Shown: positions 46,338 through 57,748 of the stretch, piece by piece
Layout of the letters: every line of letters begins with the position of its first letter
Position numbering within the stretch: position 1 is the first letter of the stretch
Assembly (NCBI GenBank): GCA_033032175.1
Contig: CM065325.1
Location: 13,792,930-13,856,929, forward strand
Source of the DNA: Saturnia japonica
Taxonomy: Eukaryota; Arthropoda; Insecta; Lepidoptera; Saturniidae
DNA: 64,000 bases
Direction of reading: 5' to 3'
The notes under the pieces: generated by a model
Told to the model about the DNA's origin: nothing
Databases searched by the model: none
The model's input: the letters and a program-made list of their open reading frames with translations, nothing else
Translations under genes and position numbers: made by a program

Positions 46338-48124
46338 TGCCTTATCTTTACTCAATGATATATCTTTACTCGAAACGAGAAAATATAAAGAAAAATCTTC
46401 AAATATCTCTGCTTCATTGGATGATGAAGTTCACGTAACAAGAAGCTTAATAGAAAATCAATTACAGCTCTTTGAGTCAACTGGTAAGAAAGCAATCCCT
46501 TGTAAATTTATATAAAACTTTAAATGATAAGAAAGTCTACCTCGCAGACAATGACATTTAAGGCTTTTCGTTAGGAATTTGGAAACTTTGTACCTATCTA
46601 GGACGAGAAGTCGATTATCACATGATGCTATTACTTTGTAGGTGAAAAAAAACCTCATTAAAATTAGAATCAACAGCGCTTTCCCATTTACATATCGATG
46701 TATTTTTAAGGCTAAACTAATACTGTCATAGTTTTTTATGTACCTGTGTATATCTAATTAAAATACATTTACCAAAAATATATTAAATACGTTTTATAAA
46801 TAGACGCGTTATACTCTCAATAAAAGCAATTTGTAAACGGCACAAATATTGTTATAAGCATGTTGTAACAAAAGGGATAGCAAATCACAGCGTAAGGCGG
46901 AAACTCTGTTGTCAAAAAAGGATATAAGTTTCTTCTCGCTCACACTGGTATCAAGTCAAAGTGAACTGAGGGCAATTGCCATATAAATAGCCTCAATGCC
47001 GTATCTAATTATAAAATATCATTGAAATAGATTATTTAGTCACTTGTGAAGGTAGTTCCTGTTCTTGTAGTTGTTTGTTTTTTTTTGTTTGTACATTTTT
47101 GTTACTCGTATGTCAGGGAACCAAAAGTTAAAAAACTATATTCAAAGTACCTACTTTGAATAAAAATACAAAAGTTTATAGGAATATCCAAACAAAATAT
47201 TTTATTTTTCAATGTTTAAAAAATTCCTCGAGAACAGTAATAAGTCGGGAATTAAAGAAACTGTAATGAAAGGTTTAATTGTGAAAAAAAAATAACATAC
47301 AATTACTCTTAGAGATATTATTTCCTAAATAAAAAGAAATGTGTAAATAGCATACCGCTTATAATTTAAGCAGTAAACACTTAGCCATTTGCGAACAGTG
47401 TCCGCTCCGCAATTTGGCCTATTGAATTTGGTCGCCGTAAGCTGCGCGTTTGTTTTGCACTATTGCATCGGGAGTTCCGAACGTAAGTGCTGTTGCTTGA
47501 ACTAATTTATGTTTTTTTTTTACATTTACAATAATTTAAAGTTGAATAAAATCGTTTGCTTGGACGATTTCATAAATTAAGAAAATATTAATAATATATA
47601 ATAATGAACAAAAGTAATAATAATTGAAGTACTATGTATGTAAATTAAATTTGTATAGACATATAAATAAAAATGGAAGTGTCAGTGAGGTCACAAACAC
47701 TTCTTCTTTTTTTTTTGGCACCGCGAAAAGCACTTGCCAGTTTCAATTACTTCAAGCCTTTTTTAATAGTAGGTATTTTATTCCAAGTGGCATCTAATAA
47801 GATCTTTAAAATTAAAAAATGTGTGTTAATCAAAACGAAAATAAATAAAAAATTGTTGTTCCTTGTGCCAACAACATAATAAAATTAATCATCAATGACA
47901 ATGATGTAAATTCACTTACCTACAGACTTTTTTGTGTTTTTTTTTTTTTGTTTGTACATTGATATCGAGGACGGTAAATAAGGAATTACTAACAAGAGTA
48001 TAATAGAAACCTGAAGACGAAGACTGAGGATTTAATGAGTCGATGTTCGTAATTCCCGTACCGCCCGTATACCATACAATGTTCATCATCACATCCGTCG
48101 TAAATAAAAAAAATAATGTCAAAA
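46338..48124. other. No recognisable feature; one GC-richer piece
   Basis: AT-rich. 47395-47490 is GC-richer and ends in a donor-like 'gaacgtaagtgc'; it could be an untranslated exon but nothing else supports that. Frames of 61-85 codons only. Confidence 0.35.
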
Positions 48125-48425
48125 AATAAATATTAGTTCACAGTACTAGTCAACTCAACAATTACAAACTTTGCTGAGAGCGATTTATTTTAAGCGGTTA
48201 GCGAGCTAGTGTTTCATAGATAGTACAAATATGTTGCGTTCAGAAACGTAAAAGGCGCAAAGAAGCATACATTCAAATGCATTGTAAAAAAATGGCATTA
48301 GTTACAAAAGCAATTACGCCCAAGGGTGTTAACGCAATAAAGGCCCTCGGGTTTTATTTAGGGGGACCCAAGGTAGCCTTCATATTATGACACTGTTTAC
48401 GTGCAAATATGATGATAAAATTATT
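48125..48425 (+). repeat. Left arm of an inverted repeat pair
   Basis: 'agtcaactcaacaattacaa', 'caaatatgttgcgttcagaa' + 'acgtaaaag', 'tgtaaaaaaatggcat', 'gggttttatttaggggg', 'acactgtttacgtgcaaata' occur in the same order on the minus strand at 52815-53105, at roughly 75-80% identity by eye. A short shared reading (QICCVQKRKR..K.AY, then CKKMA...KAI.P.GV) suggests a decayed coding sequence, but I cannot assign it to a family. Confidence 0.7.
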
Positions 48426-49894
48426 TTAATCTAATTATAATAAGCAGTAAAATTAATTTACATTATTATCATTATCGGCTACCTCCATCATATCGCACTT
48501 CCGTCACATGATGCCCGCGCACCTCTGAATGTTACCATCTACCAAACGCAACAAAAGAAGTATATAACTTCAAAACACCTTTAGTTTTCTTTGTGTTATA
48601 GACCTCAAGAGTCAAGACCTTCACTCCGTAAATAAACATGTAATATATACACATCTTTATCATGTATTAAATTTTATTCATTAATTATTATTTATTAAGG
48701 GGAATAAAAACAATTTCATGCAAAAAGAATTTCCTCTATATTTTTGTTCATTTTTATCGTAAGAATCTTTAACGTTATATGGAGTACCTACTTCACATCA
48801 ACAATAGATTAAATTTGAAAACAAAATGTTAATTATAAAGTTAATCTCCAAAGGTATTCATAAAATTTGTAACAAAAAAAGAACATTTTTCATGAGGAAT
48901 GAACACAACATGCAACATTGTGGATTATTAAATTAAATAAAGCCGAATGTATTCATAATAAAATTGCCATCTGACACGCTTCTTTTATGAAAATTAACTT
49001 GAAAATGTAAAACTTTACGATGGTTGCAAGTTAACGTAAATTATATGATTAATATAAACAATACAATTTTACATTATGAAATTTAAAGTATTAGGGTTCC
49101 GTTTCCAGGAAAGGTGCTCTTTTGCTAAGCCTTTGCTGATCGTCCTACGTTTATAGGGCTAAGAATCTATGAAATTTTCAATGAATATGATGTGTTTTTA
49201 TGACGATGACAAATTACAATAGCCGGATACTGTTATAGCTAACAACTTGCCATACTTCGAGCTCTGGTATGGTGATAGACATGTTCCTAGGGAATGTGAA
49301 TTCTCGCATAGCTCAAATTGTATAGCCCCTCAGAAGTCCAGATCTCTAACCACTAAATATTTTTCTTTCGGGATATGTAAAGAACAAAGCTAACTACAGC
49401 AGTCCAAAAAAGATAAGTGCAGTGAAGAAGAAAATTACTAATGAAATGGGATTGATCTCCCGACAAACTTTGAGTCTTTTTGAGATTTTGTTTTTATACA
49501 TATTGAAACTGTTCTAATGACCCTCATTATTGTCAGGCACGATACCAACAGGTGTGTTCCACATGCATTGTATAAATCGGCAACAACAGGTCTAAAGAGT
49601 AAATACCATTCTCGCTCGTATCATCGGACGAGTAAGTAGTAATTGATTAATAGTCTGTAATTTATAATACGTGACTTAAAGTCTGTGATACGTAAAGTAT
49701 AAAGTGAAGTTTAAACTATATAGTTAACACATAACTAAATAATACTATAATTAAAAACATATTATTTGAAAAAAAGCCCGTTACTATGGGCCACATGTAT
49801 AATAACTATGGTTACAAAAAATAAGTGTTGCTATTTACAACGAAAAACTTGAAGACGCTGTTCACCGTAAGTAATAGAACACACCAATAGCTTA
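48426..49894. other. No recognisable feature
   Basis: AT-rich sequence, no usable frames. Confidence 0.4.
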
Positions 49895-50296
49895 GACTCA
49901 TTGCACTATTTATAGTTTTTTTATTTCACACTACCTTGCAACGCAGACGCTGTTCTGCCCTTTTCAATAGTCAATACTTTGACAAAAATGCCACCTATAC
50001 CGAATTTTCCTGAAAACCTTTTCAGATATATAATGAATAAAAAAAAAAGAATTACGCTTATCCATCGTTCAAATCGTGAGTTATGATGGGTCATGAGTTC
50101 ATAAAAAAGTATAATGAAAAAAAAAACAATTTCAGTTATACAAAATTTTTTCAATATCTCTGATAATTTTTCAAGTTATTCTGTCCCTAAAATTGTATGT
50201 GAACTACTAACACTGAAAAAAAATTGTCAAATCGGTCCAGCAGTTCTCGAATGATACGCTTACCGACGTTCAGTATTTCATATTTATTTATATAGA
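49895..50296 (-). mobile_element. Possible Helitron-like copy, 5' end on the right
   Basis: 'aaatcggtccagcagttctc' and 'ttatatagattc' at the right end are the reverse complement of a Helitron-like 5' region (TCTATATAAATAAATATG). The 3' end is not located. The 77-codon minus frame at 49921-50154 is Phe/Ile-rich and unrecognisable. Confidence 0.4.
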
Positions 50297-50574
50297 TTCA
50301 TTTTACATAAGAATTTCACACGAACGATGCTGCAGGCAAAAGATTGTATGTAAATAAACGAGACATGCTGGAACTCTGTGTTGCCCGGACATGGAACGGC
50401 TAAAGTTCTGAATTAGAAGGCGAAAAGTTTTGAAATGATTCCCCAGAAAGTAAAAAAGGTTACAACAGGCTCATGCACAATATATTCAAAACGTGTTTTG
50501 ATTAATGTAGAAGGATATTTTTCTTTCACGTTTACGATGTTGGCTTTTCTGTTTAGCCTGTCTATCGTAGAGGA
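50297..50574. other. No recognisable feature
   Basis: Overlapping 60-65 codon frames on both strands, neither recognisable. Confidence 0.35.
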
Positions 50575-50735
50575 ACTAAATGGTAAACTAGTCATGGTGA
50601 ATCAAGTCGGGCGCTTAAATGGCGTACGCTGACTAAATCACAAGATATAAGTTAATGTACTTCATAATTGTAGACATTAAAGAGAACTGGTGCGGGGGTA
50701 GTACGATTCGCACGTGTGCCTAGTTAAATATAAAA
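50575..50735 (+). mobile_element. Helitron-like family 1 fragment
   Basis: 'agtcatggtgaatcaagtcg', 'ggcgcttaaatggcgtacgc', 'gtacttcataattgtagaca' + 'ttaaag' and 'gtacgattcgcacgtgtgcc' + 'tagtt' correspond to the 3' half of family 1 with internal deletions. Confidence 0.55.
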
Positions 50736-51089
50736 TTAGGTTGCGTAAAACAGAACCAAGCGTTGGTCGGTACAGTGGATTTATGGAATGAGTATTATTA
50801 TCTTACCAAAATAAAACATTATTTACTATCTTTTTGTTTTGATATTCCTAGTCAGAGACGCGCTTATTTTTGACATTTGAACTTATTAGTTCGTTAAATT
50901 TTAATTTGTGATTTTTAGGATAATTATGAGCATCGAGGGCTAGATCCACCCTGGCTTATTATTCTTAAAAACTATGCTTACAGTAAAGTCCCAAAAGAAG
51001 ATAGATACCCGGTTCTAAAGTAAGTTAAGAATTGTAGAATCTGCGTAATTTTTTTCACGAAAAGTATCTTTACACTTAGTTACAGCATT
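50736..51089. other. No recognisable feature
   Basis: AT-rich. Confidence 0.35.
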
Positions 51090-51361
51090 TCAATTTGAAG
51101 GCAGGAGAGTTAGGCACACAGAAATTTCTTTACAGATTTCTCACCACTTGAGGTAGCCCGATTGGTGAAAACACTCCATTCTACAGAACTTCACAGTCAA
51201 GTAACCTTGCTTTCTATTCCTCCGGTAAGCAGGATATCTAAAGCTCCTTATGGAAGGGCATTCAAGACCGATCACATGCAAGTGATACCTCTGATGTTAC
51301 AAGCGTCAATAGGTTAAGGTAACCAATTATAATCAGGTGGGCTGTATGCTTGTTTATCACC
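51090..51361 (+). repeat. LINE-derived 3' tail repeat
   Basis: 'attcctccggtaagcaggat', 'ctaaagctcctta', 'gttacaagcgtcaataggtt' and 'aatcaggtgggctgtatgct' + 'tgttt' are colinear with 33785-34025. It lies tail-to-tail with the minus-strand LINE remnant that follows. Confidence 0.55.
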
Positions 51362-51515
51362 TTGACCTGATCTCTCTTCAAAACCTTCCCTGATTTGATC
51401 AAGAAACGTTTGACTAGTCCTTCCTTTTTCAAGGCTCCCATTCACAACTCGCTTATAAATTTGTTTAATGATTCTTTTTTCATTCATCCTCTCTACATGC
51501 CCGAGTCATAAGTAA
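51362..51515 (-). pseudogene. C-terminal LINE remnant
   Basis: Minus-strand frame: HVERMNEKRIIKQIYKRVVN, GSLEKGRTSQTFLDQIREGF. It matches the (F)GH.ERM.E.R..KQIY...VNG...RGRP...FLDQI tail of the same LINE group as 18125-18520. Only about 50 residues remain. Confidence 0.65.
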
Positions 51516-52039
51516 TATTATACCATAAGTATTACTAGCGCGTCGACGACCTTGATCCCTTCTACTCCAAAGAGCTCTGGAAACCCTAATCACCACAGGA
51601 ACACAATACTAGGTTATTTGGCTACGACCTTCTGTAGGGTGAGATATTCCAACAGTCGGATTGCTCCAAGAAGAGAGAAATCTCCAAAGATATTTCACTG
51701 TGCCGCCCTTCCTCTCTTCAATGCATCCTTTCTATAGATCTTTGATAAGAACGTAGTTCTGTTTAAAGTTGGATATAGATAGTCATAAGCTGCAGTGATC
51801 AGGTGGACAGTTTGCTTCCTTGTTTGAAAATGTCATAAAAAGTTACATCAATACTCAAGATTTAAAAAAAAACGATGACATTGAAAAAGTTACGTAATCG
51901 GGTCAAAGTGTAAGAGCTGGCAGCACTGGTTGAACTTTTGACAATACAGTTCTGCATAGTAGCACAATTTACGTTGGGGACGCGCACGTTTAAATATTCA
52001 CCTAGCGAAGTGTCGCCATATTCCTTAGTAATTTAGTGC
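51516..52039. other. No recognisable feature
   Basis: A 61-codon frame at 51552-51737 is the antisense continuation of LINE-like sequence or chance. Confidence 0.35.
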
Positions 52040-52484
52040 GCATGCATGTTTATTATGCCTTTATCTTTAGAACTGGTTAGTGTTCTAATATTATTGGATA
52101 CGTTTTTAGTATTTAAATTATAACTCTATTTTATAGATTTATCCCTCACAACGACTTAAAATAAATAATCAATCTCACTGACAGAGTAACAACGTTCGTA
52201 TAAAATCAATACATATTATAAAATAAATTCGCTATCCTTGTCTGTCTGTATGTCTAATTCTGCATGCATGTTTATTATGCCTTTATCTTTAGAACTGGTT
52301 AGTGTTCTAATATTATTGGATACGTTTTTAGTATTTAAATTATAACTCTATTTTATAGGTTTATCCCTCACAACGACTTAAAATAAAATAACCAATCTCA
52401 CTGACAGAGTAACAACGTTCGTATAAAATCAATACATATTATAAAATAAATTCGCTATCCTTGTCTGTCTGTATGTCTAATTCT
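52040..52484 (+). repeat. Recent tandem duplication, two 222-bp units
   Basis: Unit 1 is 52040-52261 and unit 2 is 52262-52484. Both start 'gcatgcatgtttattatgcc' and end 'gtctgtatgtctaattct'. By eye they differ at about three positions (one A/G, one inserted A, one T/C). Non-coding. Confidence 0.92.
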
Positions 52485-52814
52485 AAATTACACAACGATA
52501 AAGTCCATGTCAATTAAAAAAAACGATAAATAAATACTGATACATTTTTCCTTTCACCGCGGTAAAAAATTAATAAAGAAATTTTTTTGAATGTTCTTAG
52601 TGCTCCGTTAAAACAAAAAGGTTAAAAAATCCTGCCCTAAATGATTATAGCAATAAACCAAGAGTCAAAAAAAAGTTCTATTTAGGTCCTGGAAAGGCAC
52701 TCATGAACGTTAAAACTCTACAACAAGTTCACAAAACGTTCCAGTTTTTTAGAAGAGCCGGCAAAAAACTCGATCTGTTTTATCAATTCTTACTTTTACT
52801 GTGTAAATAATGTT
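52485..52814. other. Unassigned, includes a repeat tail
   Basis: 52680-52800 ('aagagccggcaaaaaactcg', 'atctgttttatcaattctta') matches 12955-13020, a tail common to both. Confidence 0.4.
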
Positions 52815-53105
52815 TTCATCATACTTGCACGTAAACAGTGTTATAATATGCAGGCTATCTTGGGGTAACCCCCTAAATAAAACCCGTGGGCCTTTTTTTA
52901 CGCTAACGCCCGAGGGTGCAATGGCTTTTGCAATTGATGCCATTTTTTTACAATCCGTTTGGCTGTATGCGTCTTTGCATCTTTTACGTTTCTGAACGCA
53001 ACATATTTGTGTTATCAAACGCATAAATAGACCGTTCTTTGCAAATTTTGTAATTGTTGAGTTGACTACTAGTATTGTGAAGTAATATATTTTTACAATT
53101 TTGAC
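52815..53105 (-). repeat. Right arm of an inverted repeat pair
   Basis: Inverse partner of 48125-48425. On the minus strand a 91-codon frame (52749-53024) covers it and reads QICCVQKRKRCKDAY, then CKKMASIAKAIAPSGV. The other arm keeps a related reading with stops. It may be a decayed transposon ORF; I do not recognise the family. Confidence 0.7.
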
Positions 53106-54362
53106 ATGTTTATATGCTTACTCGCAAATTTGATGAAAAAGATTGTATGTTACACGGAAGATACGGTAATCACGAACGTCAACTCAGTAAAACCCTCAGT
53201 TTTCGACTTCGGGCTGCTAATAGACTTTCGTTCGTAATCCTTATTTACCTTAAGACACAATGTACTATTAAATTTAACAATAATTATATTATTTTATTAT
53301 ACGTTTACAGAGCGGGAATGATTTCACCAGAAGGGACTTTACAGCTTCACTGGGCTGTGCTGTGAGCGTAGAAGGCACTCAGTCGAAATGGCCAACAAGT
53401 GCAAGGGTGCTAAAATGGCGAACCTCGGCTTGGGCGTTTGCCGTGCATACAATTATGTGAATTGAGTCTGACTGTCCATTCTAACTCAATAACTATACGC
53501 CTAGAAATATTTTGCTCAGTTAGAAGACTAATGTTGGATAAGTACAGTAGTTTACCAATTATTAAAATTTAAGTCGTTTATTTGTTCGTTACCTTTAAAT
53601 CTGCTTTTTCTTGTTACTAGTTATATTCTATTTATCATGTATTCTACACTTTTAATTCTAGTAGCACTAAGCAATGTTCTCTGTCTAATTTTCTATTCTT
53701 GTTTTAGTGTTTAATATCTGGGCAACAGAGCTGGGCTCGGTATAAAAAAAGAAAAACACCTATCCAGATAAACTTGAATGTAAAACATTATCTAAATGCA
53801 AAGTTTCATCGAAATCGTTGGAGCCGTTTCAGAAATACCAATTACATATATATATATAAGAATTGCTCACCTAATATAATCAGATTTTAGTGTTTATTAA
53901 GTAAGTATTCAAATAAATAAATAACATAATAAAACAAGAGGCTAATTTTTTGAAAATTATTTTTTTATTTATTTTGCTGCAGACTCTTAGCCCGTTTTCT
54001 TGACAAAGATAGATATGCTATTAAATACAATTACAATACAACATAACGGATTGACTTATACCAAGTGAGTTTGATGACAGGCGTTTTTATTTGAGCTCTC
54101 CGATTCTTCCACTGCGAAGGGCTGCGGTTGTTGCTCTTTTTGATATTGTATCTACAACATACAAACCGGGGTACATAGCAGTTCATGTTATAATTTAGGA
54201 TAGCTAACTCAGTCGCTCCCGACGCGAGGTCTGCTTTACAAACCCAATTAATAAGCAACTTCCAAAATTGTTTAATTACCTACTTCATAGTGTAACTTTT
54301 ATTAAAGTGTGCGCATCGTAAAAATTCACTTGCATCATTTTTCATAACACACTTATACAATA
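53106..54362. other. Unassigned, with a Helitron-like end fragment
   Basis: 53755-53872 ('aaagtttcatcgaaatcgtt', 'ggagccgtttcagaaatacc', (AT)n) looks like the 5' end of a Helitron-like copy on the minus strand. Frames at 53114-53365 (plus) and 54031-54258 (minus) have no recognisable domain; WKNRRAQIK in the latter only superficially recalls a homeodomain helix. Confidence 0.35.
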
Positions 54363-54891
54363 ACTAGCTGTGCCCGTGGCTTCGCTCACGTGGACTACAG
54401 AATGCCTGCACGGATCTTGCTCCCCCGTTCCCGGCTATTTTAAAGACAAAAATGCTTATTGTGGGTGTTCCTTTGAAGATAGATGTATATTTTCCTGGGA
54501 TTTTAGTAGGTTTTTTAATGCCTATAATTATGTAGTACATTCATTTGCCATATCTCTTATGGTTTACTCAGCATAAGCCATTTAAGCGTCCAATTTGATT
54601 CACCGTGAGCAGTTTTTTTTATTTGTGAGGTACCCTAATTCTTTTACTAAAACAAAAGTAGCCTAAGTTACTTCCTATATTATCAGCTATTTGTCACTGA
54701 AAGTCCCATCAAAATCAGTCCAACCGTTTCGGAGATTAGCCGGAACAAACAGACAGACAGCCAGACAAAAAATTTAAAAATAGTTTTTTTTTTGTTATAG
54801 GTTTCGTATATACTTTCATATGCATTTAGTAAAAAGTTGTTCTTATGAGATTACAAATAGACACTTCAATTTTATTAATTGTATGTATAGA
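54363..54891 (-). mobile_element. Helitron-like element, family 1, full length
   Basis: Left end ACTAGCTGTGCCCGTGGCTT (reverse of the CTAGT terminus), right end 'aattgtatgtataga'. Colinear with 56985-57510 and, inverted, with 1976-2484. The 68-codon frame at 54370 is incidental. Confidence 0.7.
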
Positions 54892-55243
54892 AGAATTTAT
54901 CACGTTCCAGTTTCTTTGTGTTGTATTAATTAAACAAATACAACTCAAAACGCCATCTCAGTTTCTATCCATTAGACGAAGCCTTGTCACGGAAATTTTC
55001 CTGACTCAAGTAAACGAGAAATGCAATTATAAATTCAATAGCTACGGCCTTTAAACTTTTTTTTATATAAAGTAATTACCATAATCCATTAAGAGAATAG
55101 CTTTTTACATTATTATTTTTTAAATAATATATAAATTGTTTTGAAGACTTTTGTTAGTGATTCTCTTTTATGTTGATTATAAAAGAAATACCAATAAGGT
55201 TTATGTATTTTTGACAACATTACTACTATAGATTTTATGTAAT
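54892..55243. other. No recognisable feature
   Basis: AT-rich; a 69-codon frame at 54845-55054 spans the element border and is not a gene. Confidence 0.35.
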
Positions 55244-55870
55244 AAGTTGGGGAAAAGTTTCTTCGCATTTTTATATGAAAACTCAAGACATTTTTTTCAG
55301 TTTCTTTAAATTTATTTACAGTATATATATGCTGTTTTGTTCGATGACTTTCTGCCATTTTGTAGGTAGAAACACGATCCCGTTGCTGTAGAAACTTTGG
55401 GACTTATGATCAAAAAAACGCGACAAATAGTTTTGGCAGTCCTCTCTTGACGTTAACATTACAAAAGAACCTAAACAATTCTGAAGAGACAGAAACCGAT
55501 GATAATCTGAAGGTGCAAGGTCAGGGCTATATGGTGGATACACTAACACCTCCCAGCCAAACTCTCTTAATTTTTGCTGTCAAAAATGGCGTCCATTTTA
55601 TTCGTAACAGGGCGACCAGAGCGAGGTGCGTCTTTAACATCAAAATTTCCGGACTGAAAACGTTTGAACCAACTTTGTGCTACTCTTACTGACACTGCAT
55701 TAGGTCCATAAACATCACAAATTTTTTTCGCTGCTTGAGTTGCATTTTTGCCTTTTTTGTAATCATATTTTATAATGTATCGAATTTCTTTATTAGATTT
55801 ACTCATTTTTACAGAAAGAAAAATAAATGAAAAACAGTGGGAAACAATTTTTTTTAGGTAACCTTTTTAA
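55244..55870 (-). mobile_element. Mariner element, internally deleted
   Basis: The left end 'aagttggggaaaagtttctt' + 'cgcattt' resembles a mariner terminal repeat (TTAGGTTGGGGAAAAAGTTT-type). The opposite terminal repeat near 55850-55870 is not clear. Inside are both ends of a transposase on the minus strand with the middle missing. At about 0.6 kb it is half the usual 1.3 kb. Confidence 0.8.
55316..55806 (-). pseudogene. Mariner transposase with the catalytic core deleted
   Basis: Starts at 55806 with MSKSNKEIRYIIKYDYKKGK, then AAKKICDVYGPNAVSVRVAQ and WFKRFQSGNFDVKDAPRSGR, the N-terminal helix-turn-helix and linker of mariner transposases. After NKMDAIFDSKN there is a stop. A second frame continues EFGWEVLVYPPYSPDLAPSD, YHRFLSLQNCL and ends LPTKWQKVIEQN, the C-terminus with the third catalytic Asp (APSDYH). 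About 150 residues, with the first two catalytic Asp, are gone. The plus frame at 55447-55692 is a shadow. Confidence 0.9.
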
Positions 55871-55962
55871 TGTTACCAAAATCAGCCAGATACAAATAGT
55901 ACAGCCAAAGAAATTTTATAACAAGTTTATACTTACGTTATGCAAAAACACTATTTCCCCGA

Positions 55963-56325
55963 TCTTAATATATATTATTAATACAAGAAGCAAAAGCTTT
56001 CAGTACCTTTTTATACGTATTGCGTGCATGGAAGACTGTGAGATCTGGCATGGTTAAAGTTTATATGGAGAAGGAGTGCAGAAAACTAAAATTTATCTAT
56101 AATATCTTTTAATAATATATTAAATTAATTAATACTGCAAATCCTAACACGACCAATCCCATTGAATTTAGACCCACCAAAATACTGACATTGTCACTAA
56201 CGAAAAATGGCAGCAAGTAATGTAGATAATATTCATTGATTATGAATACTGTAAATGTCAAAGAGAAAATAGTCTATGATCAAAAGGCGCTGGTCGAATT
56301 TCAACCTAATAGGGCGATCGCTAGT
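55963..56325 (+). mobile_element. Helitron-like element, family 3, full length
   Basis: A|TCTTAATATATATTATTAAT at the left and GGGCGATCGCTAGT|T at the right: the A/T-flanked TC...CTAGT structure, with the palindrome GCGATCGC overlapping the CTAGT terminus. Non-coding. The 76-codon frame at 55827-56057 is incidental. Confidence 0.72.
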
Positions 56326-56513
56326 TTATATAGCAGAATACGTATGTGTTAGAACGAGATAGGAAAACGAAACAATTTTCGTGTGTATTATCGGTCTGTT
56401 TGAACTTACGTAGATCCTTATCCCGCATATTTTTGCAAAATCAAAGGTTTTAAAAGGTAATTGAAAGTTTAGCACACGTGTTTAATTGTGGTTACGTGTA
56501 CTGTAGAATAGAC

Positions 56514-56745
56514 AGGCTTCGTGGCGCAGTTGTAGGGAGCCCTACTATTGAGTCAAGAAGTTGCGGGTTCGATCCCCTTATATGACTGAAATTTGTGTGA
56601 TGAGCATAATTATTATCAGTTGTATGTCTGAGTGTTGAATATCTATTTATGTGTGGTATATCAGCCGTTTAATTACCCCAATGCAAGCTTTGTTTAATTT
56701 GGACATAAATGGCTGGGTGTGAAATTATGTCCCCATATATATTTA
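56514..56745 (+). mobile_element. tRNA-derived SINE, family 1, full length
   Basis: A box 'tggcgcagttg' (56522-56532) and B box 'ggttcgatcc' (56566-56575), then 'atttgtgtgatgagcataat' and 'tgtatgtctgagtgttgaat', ending 'gctgggtgtgaaattatgtc'. The head keeps a plausible Pol III promoter. It is not a tRNA gene: no acceptor stem closes. Confidence 0.8.
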
Positions 56746-56984
56746 TATTATAACTGCGTGTTACTCGATTAACAAAGAAATCAACAATAATGCGCATACT
56801 AATGTGTTCCATTTTTCATCTCACCTTATTCACCCTATTAGTAATTCTATGGTTATAAATATTAAAAATCACATTTTGGTTGGTAATGCGTAAAGACAAT
56901 AATTATGTATTTTCAATATAGACGATATATTCTTTCCGTTTTTACTAACTAACAACACATCCTACTCATTTATATTTATTTCAT
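56746..56984. other. No recognisable feature
   Basis: AT-rich spacer. Confidence 0.35.
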
Positions 56985-57510
56985 ACTAGCTGTGCCCGCG
57001 GCTTCGCTTACGTGCACTACAGAATTCCCGCGCGAATCTAGCTCCCCCGCTCTCGGCTATTTTAAAGACAAAAATGATTATTGTGGGTGTTTCCTTAGAA
57101 GATAGATGTATACTATCAATTACTTTTTTGTAGGTCTTTTTAATGTCTACAATTATTTACTACATTAATTTGCTATATCACTTATGATTTACTCAGCGTA
57201 AGCCGTTTAAGCACCTGATTTGATTCACCATGACCAGTTTTTTTTTATATGTACGGAACCCTAATGTTTTTCTAGAATAAAAGTAGCCTAAGTTACTCCT
57301 TATATAATCAGCTATCTACCAGGGAAAGTCCCGTCGAAATCGGTCCAATCCGATTAGATTACCCGGAAAAAACAGACAAACAGAAAGACAAACATTTTTA
57401 AAACGTTTTTTTTTTTGTTATATGTGTTGTATATAAATTCATATGCATTAAGTAAAAAGCTGTTATTTTAACATTACAAACAGACATTTCAATTTTATTA
57501 ATTGTATAGA
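56985..57510 (-). mobile_element. Helitron-like element, family 1, full length
   Basis: Left end ACTAGCTGTGCCCGCGGCTT; right end AATTGTATAGA directly before T. Perhaps the best preserved family 1 copy. Non-coding. Confidence 0.72.
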
Positions 57511-57748
57511 TTCCTGCCTTAACACTTGTATGAGATGTCCGTAGGTTTAAATCTCGGTAATACTGCATTCACTTACTAGTTTTAATGTAAAGCTTCACCT
57601 ATTTCCATTTTAACAAGACAAAGGTCTATCAAATTAATTTGGAGAAATTTGCATCACTGGCTTACGTTATCTCCGAATTTATCCTGCTCTGCGACGGCCT
57701 GTCTATACCTGTAACACACACAGTCGGAGTGTTTGTCAATTATATATA
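57511..57748. other. Unassigned; weak SINE-like box
   Basis: 'gtaggtttaaatctcggtaa' could be a decayed B box, without a matching A box. Confidence 0.3.

Noticed and set aside
54031..54258. Minus frame with WKNRRAQIK, reminiscent of a homeodomain recognition helix
   Set aside because: No other homeodomain residues (no WFQN, no helix 1/2 pattern) and the frame ends within 75 codons.
55447..55692. 81-codon plus frame
   Set aside because: Antisense to the deleted mariner transposase.
56514..56590. tRNA-like A and B boxes
   Set aside because: No closing acceptor stem; sequence continues into a SINE body shared with other copies.
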